Shown piece after piece: positions 52,494 through 64,000 of a DNA stretch of 64,000 nucleotides (its first letter is position 1; every line of letters starts with the position of its first letter). A program made the position numbers and the translations under genes. The notes beneath the pieces are model-generated. The model made no database searches and was not told the origin of the DNA. It was given only the letters and a program-made list of their open reading frames with translations. This stretch comes from Eudorina sp. 2006-703-Eu-15 (lineage: Eukaryota > Chlorophyta > Chlorophyceae > Chlamydomonadales > Volvocaceae). The stretch covers positions 186,001 to 250,000 of the forward strand of contig BDSI01000016.1 of assembly GCA_003117195.1 (NCBI GenBank), written 5' to 3'.

Positions 52494-53219
52494 CTTCCGA
52501 ATCCGACTAAGAAATACTCGGACGGCATGTAGCACAGACGGGATTTCGGAGAACTGACGAGACTTCGCGAGTCATACGAGTCATCAGCTTGTTGGCATGA
52601 TACGGCTTGGACGCAAGACCTCAGGGGCAACGATACAGCCGCTAACAATGGAGCCTTGCTGGTCCTGGCAAACATTGGTGTCAAGGGAACCGTGTCGGGT
52701 TGGGGCTCGCAAACGCAGCGGAAAGGCCGGTGGAAGGCCGCCAGGGGCCGCCCAAACGCCACCACAGCCACCACGTTGTTCCTGTCCAGAGAGGGTGTCG
52801 ATTGCACCAGCCAGCAGAACCGCGGGCCCGGACAAGAAACGTACCGCTGCTGCTGTCGGTGCCACAACTGTACGACACGCATAAACATTTGGCACGATGG
52901 CAAACCGAGCCCCATCATGAAACATCTCTTTCCTCTGTTGCTGCCTACTTGAGGACATGTTGAAAAAATCAGCGACTGCATATAGTACCTGCTGCTGATA
53001 TCAGGGACCACACGGAATCGCGCGGCATGATCCACGACCAGAAACATACATAACATTCCCCAGGAACCCTGGAAATTAAACCAGACCTTTCAACTTGAAG
53101 CAGGTGAAGGATAATCAGCCTCGTTCGTCAACGCAGCCTTCAGCAGCGCTTCAGCCTATCGGGCGGACTTAGCTGCGGTTGCGACGCCCGAACCTTTGAG
53201 GATGGGCACCCAAAAGTCG
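52494..53219. other. Spacer upstream of the first F-box/ankyrin-like gene
   Basis: I see no supportable gene here. It presumably contains the promoter of the gene starting at 53220. Open frames on both strands lack any family signature. Confidence 0.5.
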
Positions 53220-55124
53220 ATGACCCAAGAGGTCCAAGCCCTCGATCTCCGACCTGGCCTGCTATCGCTGCCGGCCGGCGTGCTAGGGCAAATCATGACG
53301 GAGGCGGGAAGCGGTGCGCGAGGCGCCTACGCCTCCTGCCGTGCGCTGCGCGCCGCTTGGCGCGCGGCCATGTCGTACAGCGAGGGCGCCTGCCGATACC
53401 TGGTGGCCGCCTTTGGCAAGCAGCGGGCGCCGCTGATCCTGTACCAGTGCAGCGGAGTGCTCCCGATGCTGCGGCGCGGAGCTCCCAACCAGGACGTGCG
53501 GCACGGGGATGCGGTGGCGCTGCAGCTGCTCCTTGGGCTGCAGGCCGCCGCGGGGCCCGGGGCCTGCGGGCTCCCCGACGACGACATGGAGCGGCTCGCG
53601 GGGCAGGCAGCGGCGGCTGGTCACACCGCCGTGGTACGGCATCTGCTCCGTCAGGTTGTCTGCGGCATCTCAGCGGCGCACATCGCGGCCATGCATGGTC
53701 ATATGGAGGTTGTGGAGGAGCTGCTGTCGGCGGCGGCAGATCGCGCCGGCTACCTGGCCGTCGCCGCTATTCACACCCTAGATGGCGCTGTCGCGGGCGG
53801 GTCTGTGCGGGTGATCAGATTCGTCCTGTCGACATATTCTCGCGCGATCCCTGCTGTCCACCAACAAGCCGCTTTATATGATGCTATGCCAAGGTGGGTC
53901 GTTGCAGCGGAGGTCCGGTGCAATCCCCCGGGCCCATTGGAGGAGTCAGGGTGTGTCGGGTTTGACGGCTCAATGCGATTCGTGGCCTGCAACCTGGACA
54001 GCAGCACACCTGACGTGCCTGCCTGGTTATAAATCCCACTGCAAATGTCACTGTTACCGCCTCGGGACCCTTCCTATGTGGTTGGTACCTGGTCCCATAC
54101 CTTGATGGGGTCCGCTCTGCGCTGCAGAGACTGAATGCAAGGTGTCGGTGGAACATTGCTTTCGTGCAAAGGATTATTCGCACGCACCCCCCAAGCCTGC
54201 CAGCATGTCTATCTGCCGGGAGATGTAGCATCGTGGCTTTAGGGGTCGATCCAACCTCGAAACCAGGTTTGCAACCTAGATGTACGAGGATGATCGAAGG
54301 CACCAGAGTCATGTACCCCCAGCAGCGCTCCACCGGCGGCGTTCATTCGTTCACCCCCGCGCCACAACTGCTGTGCGGGATGCAATCCTATGAGATTCCT
54401 AATGCCGTATCCTGATGAGGCAATTTGTGGGTCCACCCCCTTACCCTTATTTGTGGGTCCACCCTCCCTGCCCTCCTCACACAGCGGCAACCGCGAGATC
54501 ATGAGCGCGCTGCTGGAACACGGATCCGTTGACAACCCCGTCGTCAAGGCGAAGGCTCTCAAGTACGCGGTCATAAATGGGTTCGCGTCTGGCGTACAAG
54601 CGATGTTAGCGGCGGACGCCGGCCTGCATGAGCTAGCGGAACTCAATGATTTGCTTGTCCTCGTAAGCACGCAAGGGTACGCGGAGGTGGTACGGGTGCT
54701 GCTGACGGCGGGGGCGGATCCCGGAGCCCAGAATTCGATCGCTATCATTGTTGCCGCCCAAAACGGCCACGAGGAGGTGGTGGACGTGTTGTTGGACACC
54801 GGGCTGCTGAGTCGTGAGGCCCTGGAGAGGGCGCTGATGCTGGCCGCGGACTCCGGGCAGCTGAGTACGGTGCGTCTGCTGCTGAGCAGGGCCGCGTTTG
54901 ACAGCGCGTTCCTGACGCGGCTCCGCGATAGATTTCCCACGGTGGCGCGAGTAGTGCTGTCTGCACCGGCGACCGGCCGTGGGGAATCCTCGGGGCAGGT
55001 AGCGAGCGGGGGATGCGGAGGGCACCTCAGGGCCCCAAAGCGGGCCGTACACGCCCTACTGGCCGCCCATGCCTCCGGCTGGCTCGGCTGCTTGCGGGCC
55101 AGGGTGGATCTCAATGTTCCGTGA
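53220..55124 (+). CDS. F-box-like / ankyrin-like repeat protein, tandem copy 1
   Basis: Function unknown; it may be a substrate adaptor if the N-terminus is a true F-box. Exons 53220-53893 and 54485-55124 join in phase (AG/C) to 437 codons. The N-terminus LLSLPAGVLGQIMTEAG with ASCRALRAAW has the spacing of an F-box. After it come ankyrin-like helix pairs (AAAAGHTAVVRHLLRQ, AAMHGHMEVVEELLSAAA, AAQNGHEEVVDVLLDTG, AADSGQLSTVRLLLSRA). The start at 53220 (MTQEVQALDL) was preferred over an upstream ATG at 53196 because copy 2 keeps the same Met. Copy 2 at 56757 is nearly identical over the first 400 coding bases, including its intron position. Downstream sequence to about 55345 is also duplicated. 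Confidence 0.78.
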
Positions 55125-56756
55125 TATAGCTCAGTCAAACAGGGGTCTTAGTGGCACAGGCGAGGGTGCGGTACTACGGGTCTTCTAAAGCCACTGCCCT
55201 ACCTCAAGCAGGGCAGGTGCTACCGCCGGCGTTCCTTGTTGGGTGCGTGGGTGCGTGGGGCAGCAGAGGGTGCGGAATGGGGCCGGCTCGACCCGGCAGG
55301 GGCTGGTGCAGTGCAGTGCCGAAATACGTTTAGTCGGTGGGACTGTGGGGGCATCATATCGGACGCGCGGTACGACGGCACGACGCACGTACTGTACGGA
55401 TTGTATGGTACGGCAGCTGTGGCGGGATTTGCAAAGGCCCGGGGAGAACCGGCGGACCCAGATCCGACCCGTGGGTCCGTGACGGCCGGCGGAGACGACG
55501 CTGAGGGCGAATCCGTACAAGGTGAGTGCGGGCGGCGAGTGCGGTGTCCTGCGACGCGGAGCTGGCCACATCAGGAAGACCGGCGGGTTCGCCGTATGGC
55601 CGTACAGAGGTATCTCATTTATTTTCGAGGGATTTCGGCGGGTGATGCCGATCAGCGGAACGGCGGACCGAGGCTTTTAGGTGGCGGGGGCGGGGGCGAT
55701 GTTGGCTAGCTGGCGGGAGTTTGTCGGCGATTCAGGGCCGTGGAATTGGTGTGGTTGCTGGGGTGCTGATATGACGTATGTATATGGCGCGTCCCTAGGC
55801 TTCACTGAGCCCCCAACCCGGTGGGTCGGGGTAGAGGTGCATCGGTTAGCGCTGCTCCAGGGATGGGGTGATGAGCTGGGTCGGGTGGCTCGGCTCGGAT
55901 TTTTCCTGGCCATTCGACCAACCACCTGTCTACCCGTCGTCGGTGACTGCGTGTGGTCACAGCCCGCCGTACAGATCTGCGCCTGGGGCTCCGCGTACGC
56001 CCCAGACCCCCCAGCGGGGTTCGTCCTCCCGCCCCCTACCCTTCGCCCAAAGTGCACCGTCATTCGTCGGGGTTTGGTTTTGGTGGTGCTGCTGCTACTG
56101 GTACTGCTGCTGTACGCTACGACCAACGACGGCGGCGGCTGTCGCTGCGGCGGGGCTCGCTCCGCTTCGGTGACCCGGGACGTGTACCCGAGAGCGATTC
56201 GACCGAGCCGATGTTCGTTTTCCCCCAAGCCAAAGGCTGTCGGAGCATGCTTCCAAAACCGCTTCTAAATAAAACGGCTATCCATCCTGAGATTGTGCAC
56301 GCCATGAACCACTGCTGTCTGAGCAGAAAAAAATGTTTTACGAGAAACGACGTCACGATACGGGACCGGTAACGAGCAATACGACACGCGGAAACAGTGG
56401 GCGCGACAGCTGCACCACGAAACATCTCTAATATTTTATCTGTGCCGTTCTTGCGTGGGAACATCCTGAAGGCTCGAAGCCGACCCTTCCTAGCTAAACA
56501 TGGTAAGCACCTGATGGCGAAGGCCGAAGTCCAGCGCGTCGTTCCCAACAACAACCTCGCGCACCAGCAGCGGATCTGAAACTCATCTATGGAACCTCAC
56601 TATTATTGTTTCGGGCCTGCAGGCAAACCGCTTGCATTGGCCCTCTTGAGTCAGATCGTCCCACGGTTCAAGCTTTTCATATTGACCGGACTCAGCTGCA
56701 AAGGCGACGCTCCATTCTTGAGCATAGACACCCGCCCTGGATTGTCGAGGCTCTCC
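55125..56756 (+). other. Spacer between the tandem copies
   Basis: The first 220 bp match the segment downstream of copy 2, so the duplication includes 3' flank. A 195-codon plus-strand frame at 55681-56268 contains a strongly hydrophobic run (GLVLVVLLLLVLLLYATT). It has no recognised domain and no counterpart downstream of copy 2, so I do not call it a gene. An in-frame ATG at 56589 would extend copy 2 by 56 residues absent from copy 1. Confidence 0.5.
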
Positions 56757-57982
56757 ATGACCCAACAAGTCGAAGCCCTTCCTCTCCAGCCCGGCCGCCT
56801 GCTATCGCTGCCGGCCGGCGTGCTAGGGCAAATCATGACGGAGGCGGGAAGCGGTGCGCGAGGCGCCTACGCCTCCTGCCGTGCGCTGCGCGCCGCTTGG
56901 TGCTCGGCCATGTCGCACAGCGAGGGCGCCTGCCGATACCTGGTGGCCGCCTTTGGCAAGCAGCGGGCGCCGCTGATCCTGTACCAGTGCAGCGGAGTGC
57001 TCCCGATGCTGCGGCGCGGAGCTCCCAACCAGGACGTGCGGCACGGGGATGCGGTGGCGCTGCAGCTGCTCCTTGGGCTGCAAGCCGCCGCGGGGCCCGG
57101 GGCCTGCGGGCTCCCCGGCGACGATATGGAGCGGCTGGTGGGGCAGGCGGCGGCGGCGGGTCACACCGCCGTGGTACGGCACCTGCTCCGTCAGGGCGTC
57201 TTCGGCGTTTCCAAGGATATGGAGAACTCGGTATGGTACATCGCGGCCTTCCATGGCCATGTGGAGGTTGTGGAGGAGCTGCTGTCGGAGGCGGCAGGTC
57301 GCGCTCGCTGCCTGACCCTCGCCGCTATTTACACCCTGAATGGCGCTGTTGCGGGCGGGTCGGTGCGGGTGATCAGATATGTCCTGTCGACATATTCTCG
57401 CGCGATCCCTGCTATCCACCAACAAGCCGCTCTAATCAATGCCATGCCAAGGTGGGTCGTTGCAGCGGAGGTCCGGTGCAATCCCCCGGGCCCATTGGAG
57501 AAGTCAGGGTGTGTCGGGTTTGACGGCTCAATGCGATTCGTGGCCTGCCAGTTGGAGGGCAGCACACTTGCTGTGGCCTGCTGGTTTTGAAGCCCACTGC
57601 AACTGTTACTGTTACGGTACTCGTGTTTGCTGCTCCTGGGTTCCGCCCCGGGACACTTCTTATGTGGTTGGTACCTGGTAGGGTCCGCGCTGAGCTGCAG
57701 AGACTGAATGCAACGTGTCTGTGGAACATTGCTGTCGTGCAAAGGATTCGCACGCACCCCCCAAGCCTGCCAGCATGTCTGTCTGCCGGGAGAAGTAGCA
57801 TCATGACATCCTTAATAATAATCGTTGCAGTGCGGATGTCTTTCGGGCTTGATCCAACCTTGAAACCAGGTTTGCAAACTAGTTGTAAGGTGTGCCACAG
57901 GGCGCACTCCACCACCATGACAGCGACGTCGTCAAACCTCACATGTGAACCGCGCGCGGGTGTGTAAAAGATAAATGAGCGC

Positions 57983-58068
<86 letters not shown>

Positions 58069-59051
58069 ATCCCATATATGCGGGAAGAAGGCCCGGGGGA
58101 TGCACGTGTGTGGATGTCTGCGCAACTCTTGGTGAAGAGGTACCGTAAATGTCCCCCGGGTGTACCCCGTAAGAGTATAGGAATGTTACGGGGGACCCCG
58201 TAAGAGGATGATCGAAGGCACCAGAGTCATGTACCCCCAGCAGCGCTCCACCGGCGGCGTTCATTCGTTCACCCCCGCGCCACAACTGCTGTGCGGGATG
58301 CAATCGTATGAGATTCCTAATGCCGTATCCTGATGAGGCAATTTGTGGGTCCACTCCCTTACCCTAATTCGTGGGTCCACCCTCCCTGCCCTCCTCACAC
58401 AGCGGCAACCGCGAGATCATGAGCGCGCTGCTGGAACACGGATCCGTTGACAACCCCGTCGTCAAGGCCGAGGCTCTCAAGTACGCGGTCATAAATGGGT
58501 TCGCGCCTGCCGTACAAGCGATGTTAGCGGCGGACGCCGGCCTGCATGAGCCAGCGGAACTCAATGATTTGCTCGTCCTCGTAAGCATGAAAGGGTACGC
58601 GGACGTGGTACGCGTGCTGCTGGCGGCGGGGGCGGATGCCGGAGCCGAGGATTCGATCGCTGTCATCGCGGCCGCCCGAAATGGCCACGAGGAGGTGGTG
58701 GGCGTACTGCTGGACGCCGGGCTGCTGAGTCGCGAGGCCCTGGAGAGGGCGCTGATGCTGGCCGCGAACTCCGGGCAGCTGAGTACGGTGCGTCTGCTGC
58801 TGAGCAGGGCCGCGTTTGACAGCGCGTTCCTGACGCGGCTCCGCGATAGATATCCCGAGCTGGCGCACGTGCTGTCTGCACCGGCGACCGGCCGTGGGGA
58901 ATCCTCGAGGCAGGGAGCGAGCGTGGGATGCGAAGGGCACGGCAACGCCCCAAAGCGGGCCGTACGCGCCTTACTGGCCCATGTCTCCGGCTGGCTCGGC
59001 TGCTTGCGGGCCATGGCACATCGCATATTTGAATTCTTGCTTACGCGGTAG
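56757..59051 (+). CDS. F-box-like / ankyrin-like repeat protein, tandem copy 2
   Basis: Paralogue of the gene at 53220. Exons 56757-57451 and 58403-59051 join in the same phase to 447 codons. The N-terminus LLSLPAGVLGQIMTEAG and the next 110 residues are almost unchanged. It differs from copy 1 at the first ankyrin-like repeat (GVFGVSKDMENSVWYIAAFH, about seven residues longer) and at the C-terminus (AHRIFEFLLTR). Both reading frames are intact. The intron is longer than in copy 1 (951 against 591 bp), mainly because of an 82-bp GT run with flanking sequence. The last 198 bp of the two introns are about 97% identical. Confidence 0.78.
57985..58067. repeat. (GT)n microsatellite in the copy 2 intron
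   Basis: About 41 GT units are present only in the intron of the second tandem gene and absent from the corresponding intron of copy 1, so the run arose after the duplication or was lost from copy 1. Confidence 0.96.
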
Positions 59052-60714
59052 CTAGTAAGTTGGGCTTTAGTCGCGCGAGCAGGGTTGCGGACCTATGGTC
59101 CTTCGAAGCCACTCCCCGCAGCCCAAAGCCTCTAGCAAGGCAGGCGCTTCTGCCGGCGTTTCCGTGATGGGTGGATGGGGCAGAGGGTGCATAATGGGGC
59201 CGGGCGGGCCCGAACAGGGACTGGTGCGGTGCCCAAATACATCTAGTCGGTGGGAGATAACTGCCGGTGTCGATGAGCAGCAGAGATGCGCCCGTTCAGA
59301 CAGAGGGTAGGAGGCAGGGCAATTGCACCAACTTGGGTTGGACACCCCGATTCCTGTATGAAGGGCGTTCTGACGTCAGCCCAGCTTTAGGTGGTATGGC
59401 CTGTTGCGGCACATGCGGCCAGGCTTGTTGCTTGGACTGCGAGTCTTCAACGGCATGTACCGTACTGCTGCTCGTTACGGCACTATGTACGGCAACAGCA
59501 AATTTGCGGCGGCGGTACGCCTCGCAGGATGAAGGCCGCGATCAAGCTTCCATGGCGACTGCAAACAGTGCCGGGGTTGCTTCCGTCGTTGCTCTGCCGG
59601 TGGACAGCCGTGGGGGTGTGTTCCTGGCAAGCATCGACGATCCCTCTGTGGAGTTTGCTGCAAATTCATGCATTCAGTTCCCGTTGGCGTGTAGGCACGT
59701 TGCGGGGCCTTGCATGGGCGCCAGTGCTAACACGGAGTAAAAGACATGATGTCAGCGTAGTCTTCGCTCGGCCGGATCAATCTGTATCGTAAACTGTACA
59801 ACATGTGAAGCGAGCAATACCAACAAACACAGGATTGTTCGTCATATGCGCACTGCTGAACATCCCCAGTTTTGGAGAGCCGGAGTCCATGCCGCATCCG
59901 CAATCGAGCGAATTCCCGGGACCTCCGTGACGTGCTCGGCCCGCAAACAGCTGCAAACGCCCTGCAGGGCCTGCAACGCTTTAAGGAGCAGTCCATGTAG
60001 CGCTCCACGTCACGTTAAAGCGAAGCCATAAGCTTCACTCATTCATGGTCTTTTGGGGTTTCGACAGTCAACAGAACATTCTTCAAGTACCTGTCAACCC
60101 AGATTACCGGCCCATGGTTCGCAATGCACCAGCGAACATTATACCGCCGCATCAGTCTTGGGCAGGAACGATGGAGTGCTGCAAATACATTCAGCTGCAT
60201 AGGCCCAAACAGACAGACGCACTCAGGGTGCCTCACTTCACCATGCAACAAGAAGAGCTCCTTCTCGAGAGTCGTCCGAGTTCACATGTGCCATCATTTA
60301 TGCCCATAAGATGTCAATAAATTTAATTTCACAGCTGGGTGCCGTTGATGTCCGATCGTGGGTTTATTTCCTGTGAGCGAGCGACGGTCGGTCGGCCGAG
60401 CGCTGACATGGCAATTGCCGTGAAGCTTTCAAATAAGTACATCAAACTAAGTCAATCCAACTTGGTTGTGGGAGCAATTTGTTTGTTTGTTTGTTTGTCA
60501 ACATCCAACGCTCCGGAACCAAAAAGCTGATCCACTATGGTGCCCTCAGGTAGTTTTGACAAAATAGTTGTAAATGATTGCATCCATACTAGTAATGAAG
60601 TGCAACTAGATCCGCTGGATCCTTCGCCTGCAAATTTCACCACGGTCCTTTCCTTGCACCTCTTGCTACACCAAAGGTATTAGGCGCGATATGAGAATAT
60701 GAAGCAATAGACAG
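59052..60714. other. Spacer upstream of the HMA6-type gene
   Basis: The first 200 bp are the duplicated 3' flank of copy 2. A plus-strand frame of 157 codons (59267-59740) with Cys-rich start MACCGTCGQACCLDC has no recognised domain. About 60300-60670 is AT-richer with a (GTTT)n run at 60481-60498 and may be promoter sequence for the gene at 60715. No supportable gene was found. Confidence 0.5.
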
Positions 60715-61644
60715 ATGCAGAGTATGGCTCAGCGCCAATGCCTCTTGCGTCAGGCAGCGACGCACCACGGACTGGCTGCAAGGCGCTGCAGGCCCATCGT
60801 CTTACCGCTAGCGCTTGCAAGCCCCTTGAAAAGTAACACATCTGCAATTGGCGCACAGCATGCATCCTGGGGCTGGCAACTTGTTCGCGCGACGCTCCTT
60901 GCCACCGCCGTGCAATTCTGCACGGCAGGCGGCCAAGCGGCTAATGCCAGCGTCGGTGGCGGGTTCGGCGCTGGTGGTGGGTTCGGCAGCTCTGGAGGCG
61001 GTGGCGGCGGTGGCGGTGACAGTTCGCCATCGCCCCAGCGGGGTTCGGCAAATGTCCTGGGGGACGTTGCTGACGCGAGCGACCTGGTGGAGGAAGTGGT
61101 GCTCTTGGACGTCGGTGGTAAGTCAACCCCCGCATAATGAAAGATACAATCATGCACGAGGCAATCATTCCAGGCGGTGAAACCCTAATCATGCAAGAGG
61201 AGAAAATCCCGCGACAATGAAACGTCGGCAGCCGGTAGAGACGGTGCGTGCCTTTCGGACTCTTAACCCCTCGGCATGTGCGCTTGTAGTTCCTAGGATG
61301 TGTTCTCCCTTGCGAACAACTGCAGTCATCGCGTGATCCGCCGCCCACCGCCCAACCCTCAGCCCGACCGTTCCGAAACCCTCCTCTTTCCTTGGGGCGA
61401 CCTTTCGGCAGGCATGAAGTGTGGGGGCTGTGTGGGCCACGTGAAGAAGATCTTGGAGTCCCAGCCGGGGGTCATCAGCGCCTCAGTCAACCTCACCACG
61501 GAGACCGCGCTGGTGCGGGTGCTGGTGCCCCGGGGCGGCAGCGGCAGTGGCAGTGGCAGCAGCGGTGGAGGCAGCGGCGCCGGCGGCGGCAAGGCGGCTG
61601 GCGGCAGCGCGGCGCTAGCGGCGGTCGGCGAGAAGCTGGCTCAG
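60715..61644 (+). CDS. HMA6: Chloroplast copper P-type ATPase, HMA6/PAA1 type (N-terminal part; continues beyond the window)
   Basis: By family, a P1B-type ATPase that moves Cu(I) across the plastid envelope toward plastocyanin. Exons 60715-61117 and 61412-61644 give 212 codons in phase. The N-terminus is rich in Arg, Ala and Ser with few acidic residues, like a plastid transit peptide, then a Gly-rich linker. The heavy-metal-binding domain begins at the exon junction: VVLLDVGG/MKCGGC with Cys138 and Cys141, then VKKILESQPGVISASVNLTTETA, close to plant PAA1. A Gly/Ser-rich insert splits the end of this domain. A GTGGGT donor follows at 61645. No exon for the rest of the metal-binding domain or the membrane and ATPase domains was found in the remaining 2.3 kb, so the next exon is probably outside, or the gene is broken. 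Confidence 0.85.
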
Positions 61645-64000
61645 GTGGGTACGACATGAGTCCGGCAGTAGCAAAAATCTGGGTTGATGGGTTCGCCGTG
61701 TGCCCGCCAGGGGGGCGAGGCGACTCTGGCGAAGTCGGTTCGGTATGCCGAGTGCAGGGACAACAGACTCTCCGGGACGTGGAGGGGCACGATCAGGCGA
61801 GTATGCGGCCCATCAGAGTACAGCGCGGTCGATCAGGATGTGACGTGATGCTTCAGGACAACGCGGTCGATTTTCAGGTTGAAAACGACAGCTGGACAGC
61901 CGAAACGGATTCAAAGGCGGACGCTGGAAGCAGGTGGTGAGGGGAGGGCTGCTTAGCGCAGCGGCCGTATGAAATGCGCAGCGGGACCTAGAGGCGCAGA
62001 GGAAGCAGCAGCAGAGGCCCGGGGTGTGTGGCCGCGGGTTCCTTAGTCCCGAATGGGTGATGACTGATGAGCTGCCCCGAATGGGCAGGGCCGCTGGGCA
62101 CTTCACTACAGCGTCCTCTTGGTAAGGTGTGGTGGGGCGAGGTGCAGGCTGCGGTGAAGCAAACGGCGGCAATGTTGAGGCATTGCGCCGCACCACCCAG
62201 GAGCAGCGACACCGCACCGAAGGAGGGCCCTCAAACCTGACTCGATGAGGGCCGGGTCAGGTACAGGGCCCGGCTCCACCGCTACCACCACCGCTGCCGC
62301 CACCGCTACCACCACCGCCGTCACCACCAACTCATCGCAGCCAAGAGAAACAGGGAACCCTCTCCCCAGTCCATCAGCGAAAACTCCAAGCTCCGGCAAT
62401 CGTTAACCCTGCGGTCCCGGAGGCCTAGGTGAATAAGATCCTGTCCTTAGGGGCTGTACGGGCTGTCAGAGCCCTCAAGGGAGCGGAGGCCTTATGAGGA
62501 AAGGCCTGAGGGCAGGATTCCGTTGCCGGGTACGTGCGTGACCCGTGGGGCACAACCGGCGCGAGCTCAAAACGCTTTCGTGGGTCTTGGTCTTGGCTCC
62601 ACGACTCAGTTCCAACAGCAACGAAACTGAATCGTGAGGCTGTGAGGGACCCCCCATGGCGGCCCGCGGACAGCGGTGCAGGTCTTTGCCAGCGCCCGGC
62701 GGTGGCCCCTTGTTGTTCGATCCGGCCGCGGGGCATCCGGCTGCGGGGCATCTGACCGCGGGGCAACGGGCCCGAGACGCTCTCGCCCTCGGGGTATCCG
62801 AACGGAGGTCAGGGCTGGGCACCGCTGCGACAAAGATTCGCGAGGTGCTGGCCGCACCGTGGCCGTCACCGGTGCGCCGCCTGCCCGCCTGCGCCCCCTT
62901 GCTGGAGAGGAAAAAGGCGTGAGAGCCGCAGTCCCGCGTCTGCAAGCCGCAGGGTCACGGCATGTCACCGCCAGCAAAAGACGCCACAACACCGGCTGTA
63001 GAGCTCTACCGCCCGATCAGCGCTGGATAGGCTGCCCCAAGCCGCGTGCGCTGCGGAAGATCCCAATATCAACATCAGAAGGAAGGGGATCGCATGACCG
63101 CATGACCGTGCGGAACGAAAAGCGGTATCGAGTACCTGCCGTCTGTGGGTCCTTCCGTCATTCCGGCTGTCCGTCAGTCCGGCTGCTGCCCATGTTGCTT
63201 GTTGGGCAGAAGAGGGGCTGTTGGTGCTTTGGTGGAGTTGTTTGGGTGGCATGCGGCGAAGCCAGTGTGGACTGAGACCTCCCGCTGCCGCCCGCTGCTG
63301 CCGCCGCTACTGCTGCTGTCGTACGACGGTGTGATTCCCGTAGGTGCTGTCCAGGGAGGGCTTTGACTCGCGGCTCCGGGACGTGGCCGCCGCCGCTGCT
63401 GCTGCTGCTGCTGCTGCTGCCGCCGCCGGTACCGGATCGTCCCGGTGACGGGGCAGCAGACGCAGACGCAAACGCAAACGCAGACGCAGGCTCCGCAGCG
63501 GTGGCGGCGGCGTTGGAAACGCGTCTGTGACAGCGCCGGTGTAGCGGAGAAGCCCGCAGCTGCAGCGTCCCGACGCAGTCCCGCGCCGCGGCCCTTCGGC
63601 GATGCGGCCCTATGGCGGTGATGGTGAAAAGGCGCCTCCACCACACCAGGGTGATTACACAAAGCAAAGGCCGGGCCGACCGTTGGCCTTGCGCCTTTGG
63701 GTCGGTCTGGAGCCGGTGGTGGCGGTTATACCACCGCGGTAACACAGCGGTGCGGGGAGACAAAGGGTTGGTTCAATACGGCCCCAATCGATTGGGTGAC
63801 ACGTGACGGGGTGAGGGGGCGGGCACGTGTAAGATCGTCGCGAAAGGGGAGGGGCGCGCTGGCGACGCGCTGCAGGGGGACGGGGTGCCTTCGAGCTGCG
63901 GCGGAGTTCGTTTGCGGCGCGCTGTTGTATTGGAAGCGCACTGACTCGCTGAGCTGGCATAGTCGCGACGTGTCGCGGAGCGGAGCCAGGCAGGGCATTG
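61645..64000 (+). other. Probable long intron of the HMA6-type gene
   Basis: 2.36 kb after the second exon shows no convincing ATPase exon. It holds (CCACCG)-like runs near 62280-62325, a (GCT)n run near 63396-63420 and CAGACG/CAAACG hexamers near 63451-63490. The block 62420-62780 contains short internal repeats such as GGGGCATC and may be an old insertion. Confidence 0.5.

Noticed and set aside
55681..56268. Possible membrane protein gene between the tandem copies
   Set aside because: A single hydrophobic run in an unspliced GC-rich frame, with no domain and no counterpart after copy 2.
56589..56756. Upstream in-frame ATG extending tandem copy 2 by 56 residues
   Set aside because: The extension has no counterpart in copy 1, while the Met at 56757 is conserved in both copies.

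Overview
The window looks like nuclear DNA of a volvocine green alga (Volvox/Chlamydomonas group). The evidence is high GC, genes split into many short exons by GT-AG introns, long Ala/Gly/Pro low-complexity inserts inside conserved proteins, abundant (AC)n microsatellites, a TGTAA polyadenylation signal, and plant-type gene families. No bacterial-style operon, CRISPR array, rRNA or complete tRNA was seen. Gene models were built by hand: splice sites were chosen so that exon phases join in frame and the product follows the known family. Family comparisons rest on remembered patterns, not on a search.

Layout. (1) 244-5220, minus: WDTC1/ASG2-type WD40+TPR protein, running off the left edge. (2) 7013-18673, plus: plant phospholipase A I type protein (LRR, ARM-like, patatin, 2013 codons). 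(3) 18674-21669: repeat-rich spacer between convergent genes. (4) 21670-36339, minus: 17-exon membrane receptor-like kinase (2317 codons). (5) 38216-41100, minus: prolyl 4-hydroxylase (315 codons). (6) 41484-51499, plus: splicing factor PRP31 (489 codons), divergent from P4H across 383 bp. Its 4.1 kb third intron holds an antisense, frame-broken reverse-transcriptase element. (7) 51927-52493: a MITE-like element with 27-bp inverted ends. (8) 53220-55124 and 56757-59051, plus: a tandem pair of F-box-like/ankyrin-like genes. (9) 60715 to beyond the right edge, plus: N-terminus of a chloroplast copper P-type ATPase (HMA6/PAA1 type).

The genes do not form one pathway. They cover ubiquitin-ligase substrate reception, lipid hydrolysis, signalling, cell-wall glycoprotein hydroxylation, pre-mRNA splicing and copper delivery to plastids. 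The most unusual signals lie in introns: a retroelement of a Penelope-related RT lineage, a 98-bp near-perfect hairpin in P4H, a duplicated 3' splice site in PRP31, repeat-built introns in the WDTC1 gene, and several short dispersed repeat families shared among introns of unrelated genes.
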